From: Clostridiales bacterium UBA8960
GTDB lineage: Bacteria > Bacillota > Clostridia > Peptostreptococcales > Acidaminobacteraceae
Assembly: GCA_003482695.1 (NCBI GenBank)
Contig: DMYC01000241.1
Location: forward strand, 1 to 5,790
DNA: 5,790 bases
Direction of reading: 5' to 3'
Of the stretch, positions 1-5,538 are shown one piece after another. The notes under the pieces were generated by a model, which saw only the letters and a program-made list of their open reading frames with translations, searched no databases and was not told where the DNA came from. The position numbers and the translations under genes were made by a program. The first letter of the stretch is position 1. Every line of letters starts with the position of its first letter.

Positions 1-65
1 GCCATTTTTTGAAGAACATCTTCTCTTACGTCCACTGGACCCGGAATAAACAATTTCTTATGCAT
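1..65 (-). CDS. Class V aminotransferase (alanine/serine-glyoxylate type), N-terminal fragment
   Basis: Only the first 21 codons are in the window; the gene continues past the left edge. The visible peptide begins MHKKLFIPGPVDVREDVL. The (F/I)xPGPVxVxxxVLxxM pattern is the usual N-terminus of pyridoxal-phosphate class V aminotransferases of the alanine-glyoxylate, serine-glyoxylate or serine-pyruvate group, where PGP lines the substrate pocket. The ATG at 65-63 is preceded by GAGGTGA at 77-71 with 5 bases between, which fixes the start. The catalytic lysine and the rest of the fold are not visible, so the amino donor cannot be assigned. In many Bacillota such a gene precedes a 3-phosphoglycerate dehydrogenase and serves serine synthesis; that remains untested here. 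It is separated from the DegV gene by a terminator and has its own promoter. Confidence 0.8.
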   Translation of the reverse strand, partial: MHKKLFIPGPVDVREDVLQKM

Positions 66-101
66 TCAAATCACCTCAAAATTATTTTTTAAATCATGTT
101 T

Positions 102-130
102 ATCATATCATTTATAAGGTTCAATAACAA
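102..130 (-). promoter_or_regulatory. Promoter of the aminotransferase gene
   Basis: Read on the minus strand, a -35 box TTGTTA (130-125) and a -10 box TATGAT (107-102) are separated by exactly 17 bases, matching a housekeeping sigma-A promoter at 4/6 and 5/6 positions. Transcription would begin near 95, giving a leader of about 30 bases that includes the ribosome binding site at 77-71. The leader is too short for a riboswitch or T-box. The rest of the gap (131-215) is very AT-rich and holds only a weak AT-only inverted repeat at 166-182; I see no gene in it. Confidence 0.6.
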
Positions 131-215
131 TATTTGTCCCAGTAATCTTTTACAAATTTCTTTTAAATTTATTTCATAAATTCAATTTTTTATGCATTTT
201 TATTGCATTAAAGAC

Positions 216-250
216 AAAAAGAGTGTCCACCTGTTTTACACAGTGGACAC
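216..250 (-). terminator. Intrinsic terminator of the DegV gene
   Basis: GTGTCCAC at 223-230 is the exact reverse complement of GTGGACAC at 243-250, giving an 8-bp stem. With one bulged base (230) the inner CTGT/ACAG pairs (231-234 and 240-243) extend it. On the minus strand the stem is followed by TCTTTTTG (222-215). It starts 14 bases after the DegV stop codon and insulates the aminotransferase promoter from upstream transcription. Confidence 0.88.
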
Positions 251-264
251 CACTTAAACTTTTT

Positions 265-1104
265 CTAAAACGCAACGATCACGCCTTTTCTGTCCGCATA
301 CATGGAAGAAAGACCCGCACATTTAACATTAATCACTTCTTTTACAGACTCTACCACTTTTACGCCGTCCTCAATTTGATTTGCTCTTTCCGAATTGCCT
401 ACATGCGTTATGGATACGATGTCTCTGCCATTCACTTTAAGCTCATCTACGATGATTTCAATCAATCTGGTATAAGCCTTGTTGGAATTTCTTACTTTTT
501 CGACGAGTTGGATTTCACCTTTGCCGTCTGCTCCCATAATCGGTAAAATATTAAGCGTGGTCGCGATAAGACCCTTAAACTTTGAAATCCTACCGTTTTT
601 AATGAGGTTGTTCAAAGACTCCGAGATGAACAGAACGCGCATGTTCGCAATAAAATCAGTAACACGCTCGACTAGTGCTTCCTTTGAAAGACCAAGACCC
701 TTAAACTCATGAATCTTCCTAGCGACCAAAGTCTCGCCCGCCGCAGCCCCCAACGAGTCGAATATGTGTATGAACTTTTCTCCAGGATGATCTGTCTCGT
801 AAATGTTTTTAGCAAGTGCCGCGCTATTATACGTACCACTTAACTTAGATGAAATCGTCACCACATAAATTTCATCTTCTTCACCTTCAAAGTGTTCCAA
901 AAAATCATTTGGTGATGGACAAGCCGATTTTGGTGTGTTTACAATAAGCTTCATATCAGAGACAAACTGTTCTACATCTAGGTTGCTGTCATCCACATAC
1001 TCTTTGCCATCAAGGTAAAGCTTAAACGGCACCAATGTTACAGGAAACCTTTCAAGAAAAGCTTTGTCAACATCTGTACTACTGTCCGCAACTATTTTAT
1101 ACAT
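265..1104 (-). CDS. DegV-family (EDD fold) fatty-acid-binding protein
   Basis: A 279-residue protein of normal family length. DegV proteins bind one fatty acid; those called FakB present it to the kinase FakA, which makes acyl-phosphate for phospholipid synthesis. Visible hallmarks are ADSSTDV at 6-12, KSACPSP at 60-66 (in place of the usual TSQPSP), ISSKLSGTYNSA at 84-95, DSLGAAAGE at 116-124, NLIKNGRISK at 166-175 and LPIMGADGKGEI at 187-198. The protein is cytosolic with no signal peptide. The start ATG has AGGAG at 1117-1113, 8 bases upstream. The C-terminus is odd: the family's usual His-x-Gly-Pro-Gly segment is replaced by AGLSSMYADRKGV (263-275), so ligand handling may differ. The gene is a single transcription unit with its own promoter and terminator. 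No FakA kinase is adjacent. Family membership is secure; fatty-acid binding is inferred from the family. Confidence 0.92.
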   Translation of the reverse strand: MYKIVADSSTDVDKAFLERFPVTLVPFKLYLDGKEYVDDSNLDVEQFVSDMKLIVNTPKSACPSPNDFLEHFEGEEDEIYVVTISSKLSGTYNSAALAKNIYETDHPGEKFIHIFDSLGAAAGETLVARKIHEFKGLGLSKEALVERVTDFIANMRVLFISESLNNLIKNGRISKFKGLIATTLNILPIMGADGKGEIQLVEKVRNSNKAYTRLIEIIVDELKVNGRDIVSITHVGNSERANQIEDGVKVVESVKEVINVKCAGLSSMYADRKGVIVAF

Positions 1105-1133
1105 CCTCTCATCTCCTAATTTTTAATAATTTC

Positions 1134-1162
1134 ATTATACTTGAAATCATCATGCATTACAA
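1134..1162 (-). promoter_or_regulatory. Promoter of the DegV gene
   Basis: The minus strand carries TTGTAA (1162-1157), a 17-base spacer and a perfect TATAAT (1139-1134). Transcription should start near 1127, with the AGGAG ribosome binding site at 1117-1113. The -35 box begins a few bases after the T-tail of the hut terminator, so the two transcription units are packed end to end. Confidence 0.7.
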
Positions 1163-1165
1163 ATG

Positions 1166-1187
1166 AAAAACTGCCCGAAGGCAGTTT
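1166..1187 (-). terminator. Intrinsic terminator of the hut operon, UUCG loop
   Basis: On the minus strand AAACTGCC (1187-1180) pairs with GGCAGTTT (1175-1168), an 8-bp stem closed by the very stable C(UUCG)G tetraloop. The T-run continues to 1166 and is followed by CATTTG. It lies 4 bases after the fchA stop codon. A second AACTGC copy just upstream (1194-1189, overlapping the stop codon) could compete for the 3' arm, but the UUCG hairpin should dominate. The short T-tail (five T in all) is its only weak point. Confidence 0.85.
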
Positions 1188-1191
1188 GCAG

Positions 1192-1809
1192 TTAGAGATC
1201 AGATAACGCTAATATTTCTTTTTCTCTTGATATGGCAAGCGATTCAAGTTGAGCAACACGCTTTTTCATGTCCTCGACGTACGCTTCATCTTTGATTGAA
1301 CCTAAATTGATCTTAACATTATAAAGGGCAGATAAGATTGCCGTTCTCGCCATCATGGCTGCGACTAAAGCATCAGTTTGAGCATTCTTATTGCCTAGCT
1401 CAACCAACTCAGCGATGTCGTCGAAAAGTTGAGCCGTCTTCTCTGCAACTTCAAGAGGAACTGAAGCGGCATATTTCATGCCTTCTTGTATCGACAGCGT
1501 TCTCTGCGCTTTTTCTTCTTCCGTATCTTTAGGAAGTTTATACGCTTTCATGACACTGTCGAATGAATTCGCGTCTTTATCGATCATATCGACAAAAACT
1601 TGTTTGTGCGCGCTCATTCTCGATGCAAGCACGACCATTTTATCTGAAACGTCTTCATAGTTTTTCTTGCCCACTGTTAAGTTGGCAACCATAGCTGCTA
1701 ACGCTGAAGCTAATGCAGAGGATAGTGCTGCGACACTTCCGCCCCCTGGAACAGGTTCACTTGACTCAAGTTGATTGATAAATGCTTGTAATCCTAAATC
1801 CTTTAACAT
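1192..1809 (-). CDS. fchA: Formimidoyltetrahydrofolate cyclodeaminase
   Basis: A 205-residue cytosolic enzyme converting 5-formimino-tetrahydrofolate to 5,10-methenyl-tetrahydrofolate plus ammonia, the step after FtcD. It matches the stand-alone FTCD C-terminal-domain family in length and motifs: PVPGGGSVAAL (19-29, the folate-site glycine loop), VGKKNY (46-51), the acidic DMIDKDANSF segment (74-83), GNKNAQTDAL (139-148) and the closing signature YNVKINLGSIKDE (163-175). The protein is almost wholly alpha-helical by composition. GGAGGG at 1819-1814 sits just upstream of the ATG and supports this start. It is the last gene of the operon, 14 bases after hutI and followed by the terminator. In mammals this activity is fused to the formiminotransferase; here the two are separate genes with hutI between them. 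Related cyclodeaminases also serve formiminoglycine use in purine fermenters, but the hutI and ftcD neighbours point to histidine. Confidence 0.94.
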   Translation of the reverse strand: MLKDLGLQAFINQLESSEPVPGGGSVAALSSALASALAAMVANLTVGKKNYEDVSDKMVVLASRMSAHKQVFVDMIDKDANSFDSVMKAYKLPKDTEEEKAQRTLSIQEGMKYAASVPLEVAEKTAQLFDDIAELVELGNKNAQTDALVAAMMARTAILSALYNVKINLGSIKDEAYVEDMKKRVAQLESLAISREKEILALSDL

Positions 1810-1823
1810 AAAGCCCTCCGTTT

Positions 1824-3095
1824 TTAATAAGGAAGATTATTTTCCTTGTTTAAGATCATAACGCCATTCTTAATCACTTTTTCCACAGTGCTCACACCTA
1901 TATGATAAGGCAAAAATTTATACGATGGAAATTCGTGTACAACTAAATCCGCCTTTTTACCAATATCGATGCTACCGATTTGATCCGCGCGATCCAGTGC
2001 AGCTGCACCATTTATCGTAAGTGCGGTGATTGTTTCCTCGATCGTCATCCCCATCTGATTTGTTGCTAATGCAATCAACAATGGGATAGACTCACAGAAA
2101 CAGCTACCTGGGTTAAAGTCTGTTGAAAGTGCAACGACAAGTCCACTGTCTATCATTTTTCTTGCTCTAGCATAATTTTCTTTAAGCGAAAAGGCCGTGC
2201 ACGGCAAAAGCGTGGCTACAACACCCGCTTCTTTCATCGCCATAATGCCTTCATCAGACGCTTGAAGCAAATGATCCGCTGAAACGGCTCCAACCTCCGC
2301 CGCGAGTTCAGCACCACCTAATTGCACGATTTCATCTGCATGGATCTTAATCTTAAAGCCTCTTTTTTTAGCAGCCAAAAGAAATTTCCTCGACTGGTCG
2401 ATCGAGAATATATTCGCTTCACAAAAGATGTCGGCAAACTCGGCGAGGCCACGTTCATCCACGATAGGCAAAACCTCTTCGATCATGAAATCGATAAATG
2501 CATCCGGGTTATCTTTATAAGCAGCCGGTCTAGCATGCGGTCCTAAAAAAGTCGTTATGATGTCAAGTGAATGCAGTTTATTCAGTTCTTTCATGACTTC
2601 GAGCTGCTTGATCTCCGTATCGAGGTCAAGCCCATAACCACTTTTGCCTTCAACAGTCGTCACGCCAAATCCAGTCATGGAATTCAATCTCTTAATGCCA
2701 ACATGAATCAATTCTTCTTTTGTTGCAGCCATGGTTCCTTTAACGGAGTTGATGATTCCACCGCCTTTTGCCATGATATCCATATAAGCGACACCACTTA
2801 ATCGCCAGTTATACTCTTCTTCTCTGTACCCGCCAAACACCAAGTGGGTATGAGAATCGACAAAACCAGGCAAAACGCATTTGTTGGTTGCATCCACAAT
2901 AACAAAACCTTTCGATGCATATTCTTGCAAATCGAGGTTCTCTGTCGTTATTTTTGTTATGACACCATCTTCGACAACAACTGATGCATGATTGACAATT
3001 TTCAAATCTTGCATCTGAGCACCAGCTTTACCTTTAAAGCCGCTGCATGTGACAACTTCTGACGCATTATAGATGATCATGCTACCTTTTTTCAT
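1824..3095 (-). CDS. hutI: Imidazolonepropionase (4-imidazolone-5-propionate amidohydrolase)
   Basis: A 423-residue metal-dependent amidohydrolase performing the third step of histidine breakdown, 4-imidazolone-5-propionate to N-formimino-L-glutamate. It has an N-terminal beta-sandwich piece (about 1-75), a TIM barrel (about 76-375) and a C-terminal return to the sandwich. Expected metal and catalytic residues are present: HTH in PGFVDSHTHLVF (H82, H84), H252 and E255 in KIHADE, H275 in SADH, and D326 in STDFNPGS. Substrate-site segments YREEEYNWR (90-98), EGKSGYGLD (149-157) and LGPHARP (184-190) are also typical. The start at 3095 is supported by GGAG (3106-3103) 7 bases upstream; a Met at codon 6 has no comparable site. 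It begins 4 bases after the ftcD stop, so translation is probably coupled. No frameshift or missing residue is seen. Confidence 0.97.
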   Translation of the reverse strand: MKKGSMIIYNASEVVTCSGFKGKAGAQMQDLKIVNHASVVVEDGVITKITTENLDLQEYASKGFVIVDATNKCVLPGFVDSHTHLVFGGYREEEYNWRLSGVAYMDIMAKGGGIINSVKGTMAATKEELIHVGIKRLNSMTGFGVTTVEGKSGYGLDLDTEIKQLEVMKELNKLHSLDIITTFLGPHARPAAYKDNPDAFIDFMIEEVLPIVDERGLAEFADIFCEANIFSIDQSRKFLLAAKKRGFKIKIHADEIVQLGGAELAAEVGAVSADHLLQASDEGIMAMKEAGVVATLLPCTAFSLKENYARARKMIDSGLVVALSTDFNPGSCFCESIPLLIALATNQMGMTIEETITALTINGAAALDRADQIGSIDIGKKADLVVHEFPSYKFLPYHIGVSTVEKVIKNGVMILNKENNLPY

Positions 3096-3099
3096 GAAA

Positions 3100-3993
3100 T
3101 TACTCCATTATTCTTTTTTCTAATACCTGATCATATGAGAAATTTTCAATGCCCAAATAGTATTCTGCAGTTCCAATAAGCGCATCCATTGGCACCAAAC
3201 CAATAATCTCACTGCCTACGATAGAAACACCATATCTTTGCGCTTCTATTCTTACAAGTTCAAACGCTCTGTAAAGCGGCGTCTTTGTGAAGTCCGTCAT
3301 ATTCATGGAAATTTGAACGATGCCTCTTTCTTCAAGGGCAATGCCGATTGCTTTACAGAACCTCAGTCCACCACTTAAATGTCTAACATTTTTAGCGATT
3401 TTATTCGCAACTTCTAGGTCATTTGTATTTAAATTCACATTAAAAGCGACAAGTGGCATTCTTGCACCTATTGCAGTGATACCTGCCGTTGGATGAATAT
3501 CATCTCCAAAATCAGGTTGCCATTCTATCGATTTTACCTTTTCCGACATCCCTTCAAACTGTCCTTTGCGAATATTCGCAAGGTTCTCTCTGTCTGGTGA
3601 AGATGCCGATTTTTCGTATAGGAAACTAGGAACGCCATGCTGCGCATATACAGCTTCGGCAACTTCTTTCGATAAAGCGATACACTCGTCCATCGATGCA
3701 TTCTTAATAGGAATAAACGGGATAACGTCTGTCGCGCCCATTCTTGGATGTTGGCCTTCGTGTTTCGTCATATCGATAAGTTTAGATGCGATCCCTACAG
3801 CCTCAATGACTGCAGCCTTTAGAGCCTCTTTTTCACCGACAACTGTTACTACGACTCTATTATGATCTTCGTCATTACTGTAATCTAAAAGTTTTACACC
3901 TTGTTTACCTCTAAATGGCGCTATAATTTGGTCAATTTTTGCAAGATCTCTTCCTTCGCTGAAATTAGGTACACACTGAATGATTTGATGCAT
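3100..3993 (-). CDS. ftcD: Glutamate formimidoyltransferase
   Basis: A 297-residue cytosolic enzyme that transfers the formimino group of N-formimino-L-glutamate to tetrahydrofolate, releasing glutamate. It corresponds to the formiminotransferase part of mammalian FTCD, with an N-terminal half (about 1-178) and a C-terminal half (about 179-297). Seen are CVPNFSEGR (7-15), DHNRVVVT (43-50), HEGQHPRMGATDVIPFIP (78-95), GITAIGAR (starting near 170) and the C-terminal RHLSGGLR segment. H82 in the QHPRMGA motif matches the number of the catalytic His reported for the mammalian enzyme. I place the start at the second Met (3993), not the in-frame ATG at 4005, because GGAGG (4003-3999) lies within the longer version and is ideally spaced for the inner ATG; the shorter N-terminus also matches the family. 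It is the first gene of the ftcD-hutI-fchA operon. Confidence 0.96.
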   Translation of the reverse strand: MHQIIQCVPNFSEGRDLAKIDQIIAPFRGKQGVKLLDYSNDEDHNRVVVTVVGEKEALKAAVIEAVGIASKLIDMTKHEGQHPRMGATDVIPFIPIKNASMDECIALSKEVAEAVYAQHGVPSFLYEKSASSPDRENLANIRKGQFEGMSEKVKSIEWQPDFGDDIHPTAGITAIGARMPLVAFNVNLNTNDLEVANKIAKNVRHLSGGLRFCKAIGIALEERGIVQISMNMTDFTKTPLYRAFELVRIEAQRYGVSIVGSEIIGLVPMDALIGTAEYYLGIENFSYDQVLEKRIME

Positions 3994-3998
3994 GTCAA

Positions 3999-4003
3999 CC
4001 TCC
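3999..4003 (-). promoter_or_regulatory. Ribosome binding site that sets the ftcD start
   Basis: GGAGG on the minus strand ends 5 bases before the ATG at 3993-3991. The alternative ATG at 4005 overlaps this site and has no purine-rich site of its own upstream, only AT-rich sequence, so four residues (MEVD) should be trimmed from the longest reading frame. Confidence 0.85.
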
Positions 4004-4010
4004 ATATTTA

Positions 4011-4029
4011 TATAATTGCTTCAATTATA
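4011..4029 (-). promoter_or_regulatory. hut operon -10 box overlapped by an operator-like inverted repeat
   Basis: A perfect TATAAT (minus strand, 4029-4024) lies about 30 bases before the ftcD start and would give a transcript starting near 4017. It is the outer part of a perfect inverted repeat: TATAATTG, 3 bases, CAATTATA. No good -35 box is seen at 16-18 bases; the sequences there (TCTTAA, CTTAAA) match poorly, which fits a regulated or activator-dependent promoter. A repressor bound to the repeat would cover both the -10 box and the transcription start. The regulator is not in the window and the operator role is inferred. Confidence 0.5.
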
Positions 4030-4069
4030 AAACGAAAGCGTCTATTTTAAGACCATGATGACCCCAAAA

Positions 4070-5023
4070 TTATAAGCCCAACTTAATTTTCAATTTTTCA
4101 AGCATGTCAGCTGTCATTTTATCAAGATCATACTTCGGATTCCATCCCCACTCTGCTCTTGCACAAGAATCGTCAAGAGAATTTGGCCATGAATTTGCGA
4201 TATCCTGTTTTATTGGGTCCACTGCATAATCCATCTCGAACTCAGGAATGAATTTTTGAATCGATTTTTTTATGTCTTCCGGACAGAAGCTCATCGCTGT
4301 GATGTTAAATGCATTTCTATGTTGTAAAGTCGCAGAATCCGCTTCACAAATTTGAATGATCGACTCGATCGCATCTGGCATATACATCATGTCCATATAC
4401 GTGTCTGCTGCAAGGTTACAAGTAAACTTGCCGTGCTTAAGTGCATCGTAATAAATGTGAACAGCATAATCCGTCGTGCCGCCGCCCGGTAATGCTTTAT
4501 AAGAAATAAGTCCAGGGAATCTTACACCTCTTGTATCTACACCATATCTCTTAAAGTAGTAATCACACAATAACTCACCAGCAACTTTTGAAACACCATA
4601 AATCGTCGTCGGTCTTTGAATCGTTTCCTGTGGCGTGAAATCTGCAGGTGTTGACGGCCCAAACGCAGCAATCGAACTTGGTGTGAACACCATGCAACCC
4701 ATTTCTCTAGCCACTTCAAGGCAGTTGTAAAGTCCATTCATGTTAACATTCCAAAGCGCTTGCGGATTTGCTTCACCCACTGCTGAAAGCACTGCAGCAA
4801 GGTTGATGATCGAATCAATTTCGTACTTTTTCACAAGTTCAAGCAATCTATCATAGTCGGTTACGTCAAGCATTTCAAAAATGCCATTTTCGTTCAGTGA
4901 TGTTTCCTTACACTCGCTTCTATTCGTCGCAACTACATTTTCAACACCATAAATCCCTCTTAGTGTTTCGGTCAATTCCGTTCCAATTTGACCACAAGCA
5001 CCTGTTATCAGTATTTTTTTCAT
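4070..5023 (-). CDS. tdh: L-threonine 3-dehydrogenase, NAD-dependent epimerase/SDR type
   Basis: A 317-residue cytosolic enzyme oxidising L-threonine to 2-amino-3-ketobutyrate with NAD+. It is the extended short-chain dehydrogenase form related to UDP-galactose epimerases, not the zinc medium-chain form of E. coli. Seen are the Rossmann loop TGACGQIG (7-14), an acidic DVTD (53-56), NLAAVLSAVGE (74-84), the PSSIAAFGPSTP segment (115-126, with the catalytic Ser) and the catalytic YGVSK (Y142, K146). The segment VRFPGLISYKALPGGGTTDYA, split here only in description, follows and is characteristic of this threonine dehydrogenase branch rather than of sugar epimerases. AAGGGGAG (5037-5030) lies 6 bases before the ATG. 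The usual partner kbl (2-amino-3-ketobutyrate CoA ligase) is not adjacent. The gene has its own promoter and a palindromic leader. No convincing terminator separates it from the hut genes, so read-through is possible. Confidence 0.93.
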   Translation of the reverse strand: MKKILITGACGQIGTELTETLRGIYGVENVVATNRSECKETSLNENGIFEMLDVTDYDRLLELVKKYEIDSIINLAAVLSAVGEANPQALWNVNMNGLYNCLEVAREMGCMVFTPSSIAAFGPSTPADFTPQETIQRPTTIYGVSKVAGELLCDYYFKRYGVDTRGVRFPGLISYKALPGGGTTDYAVHIYYDALKHGKFTCNLAADTYMDMMYMPDAIESIIQICEADSATLQHRNAFNITAMSFCPEDIKKSIQKFIPEFEMDYAVDPIKQDIANSWPNSLDDSCARAEWGWNPKYDLDKMTADMLEKLKIKLGL

Positions 5024-5043
5024 TTAACGCTCCCCTTATAAAA

Positions 5044-5064
5044 TAATTTTAATGATTAAAATTA
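5044..5064. repeat. Perfect 21-base palindrome in the tdh leader
   Basis: TAATTTTAAT at 5044-5053 is the exact reverse complement of ATTAAAATTA at 5055-5064, around a single G at 5054. It lies between the proposed tdh -10 box (5083-5078) and the ribosome binding site (5037-5030), covering about +8 to +28 of the transcript. It could be a repressor operator or, in RNA, an AU-only hairpin ending 6 bases before the ribosome binding site. It does not fit the CodY consensus (AATTTT, 3 bases, AAAATT) because the AATTTT and AAAATT elements are 7 bases apart here. The AT-rich composition raises the chance of accidental palindromes. Confidence 0.6.
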
Positions 5065-5077
5065 GTTTGCCACCTCT

Positions 5078-5105
5078 ATTTTACATGATTGCGTATTAGA
5101 GTAAA
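5078..5105 (-). promoter_or_regulatory. tdh: Candidate tdh promoter
   Basis: On the minus strand TTTACT (5105-5100), a 16-base spacer and TAAAAT (5083-5078) give 4/6 and 5/6 matches to the sigma-A consensus. The start would be near 5071, leaving a leader of about 48 bases containing the palindrome at 5044-5064. No strong terminator is seen between the DUF1294 stop codon and this point, so some transcription may also come from upstream. Confidence 0.45.
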
Positions 5106-5120
5106 ACAACTCTTTTTTGA

Positions 5121-5136
5121 AAATGTTTTAACATTT
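5121..5136. repeat. Short inverted repeat between the DUF1294 gene and the tdh promoter
   Basis: AAATGTT and AACATTT form a perfect 7+7 inverted repeat with 2 central bases, 19 bases past the DUF1294 stop codon and 15 bases upstream of the tdh -35 box. On the minus strand it is followed by only TC and then an A-run, so it is not a normal terminator. A binding site is possible; chance is also likely in such AT-rich DNA. Confidence 0.35.
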
Positions 5137-5155
5137 ATTAATCTTTAAGGCACAA

Positions 5156-5431
5156 CTAGACATATAGAGCAAATATTAAATAAGCAAAAAGAATCACATA
5201 TGCAAGAATGCTCAAAGGACCCAAGATGCGAAACTTGGCTTTACTGAGTTTGTGTCTTGCGACGACCATCGCAGTCACCATCCCAACACCACCTCCAAGA
5301 AGCGCTGTAGCGAGCAAAATATATTCAGGTATTCGCCACTTGTTTTTAACCGCATACCATTTGTCTAAAGCCATCACAATAAATGCCAACGCGTTGACAC
5401 ATGCAAAATAGGAAAATAATATTTTTAACAA
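5156..5431 (-). CDS. DUF1294 family small membrane protein
   Basis: A 91-residue inner-membrane protein of the DUF1294 family, function unknown. From the chosen TTG start it has a first membrane segment (about 3-22), then DKWYA (23-27), WRIPE (32-36), a second membrane segment with LLGGGVG (44-50), ARHKLSKAKF (58-67) and a third membrane segment at the C-terminus (about 70-90). The DK..A, RIPE, GG..G and HK...F pattern is the family signature. The longest ATG frame begins 11 codons earlier at 5464, but that ATG has no ribosome binding site, whereas TTG at 5431 has GGAGGT 6 bases upstream and gives the usual family length. It is divergent from the MgtC-family gene, so both promoters share the gap. 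No link to tdh is evident. Confidence 0.87.
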   Translation of the reverse strand: MLKILFSYFACVNALAFIVMALDKWYAVKNKWRIPEYILLATALLGGGVGMVTAMVVARHKLSKAKFRILGPLSILAYVILFAYLIFALYV

Positions 5432-5437
5432 ACTTAG

Positions 5438-5443
5438 ACCTCC
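5438..5443 (-). promoter_or_regulatory. Ribosome binding site that points to a TTG start for the DUF1294 gene
   Basis: GGAGGT on the minus strand is followed by CTAAGT and then TTG (5431-5429). Spacing of 6 bases and the near-perfect match make this the best start. In the longer frame these bases would code for Gly-Gly-Leu-Ser ahead of the first membrane segment. Confidence 0.8.
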
Positions 5444-5445
5444 AG

Positions 5446-5507
5446 TTGATATTTTTACGCACATTTCGGGTATAGTTTATAGTATAATAAACGAATGGAT
5501 TTAACAA
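5446..5507. promoter_or_regulatory. Overlapping divergent promoter region, DUF1294 gene and MgtC-family gene
   Basis: On the plus strand a perfect TATAAT at 5483-5488 would start transcription near 5495 toward the MgtC-family gene; no good -35 box sits at 16-18 bases. A second plus pairing, TTGATA (5446-5451) with TATAGT (5471-5476), has a long 19-base spacer. On the minus strand TTGTTA (5507-5502), 17 bases, then TACTAT (5484-5479) could serve the DUF1294 gene. The -10 boxes of opposite strands overlap, so polymerases would compete. The exact boxes are uncertain. Confidence 0.4.
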
Positions 5508-5538
5508 GTTTCATTTTACTTAGTAAGGATGTGGCCAT

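Noticed and set aside
66..95. Riboswitch or T-box in the aminotransferase leader
   Set aside because: The predicted leader is only about 30 bases and has no terminator or stem structure.
166..182. AT-only inverted repeat (7-3-7) upstream of the aminotransferase promoter
   Set aside because: It contains only A-T pairs in an extremely AT-rich gap, 36 bases upstream of the -35 box; chance is the simplest explanation without comparative data.
223..546. Plus-strand open reading frame opposite the DegV gene
   Set aside because: It lies mostly antisense to a clear DegV coding frame, starts inside the DegV terminator hairpin, lacks a convincing ribosome binding site and resembles no family I know.
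4041..4054. GTCT/AGAC hairpin after tdh as a possible terminator
   Set aside because: The stem is only 4 bp with no T-run after it on the minus strand, too weak to call.
4537..4737. Minus-strand 66-codon frame inside tdh
   Set aside because: It is an alternate frame of the well-supported tdh gene, with no independent start signal.
5098..5118. AGAGT/ACTCT hairpin followed by a T-run on the plus strand
   Set aside because: It is terminator-shaped only for plus-strand transcripts, and no plus-strand gene lies upstream. The stem is only 5 bp and overlaps the candidate tdh -35 box.
5208..5411. Plus-strand frame opposite the DUF1294 gene
   Set aside because: It is a shadow of the minus-strand coding frame, which carries the DUF1294 motifs.
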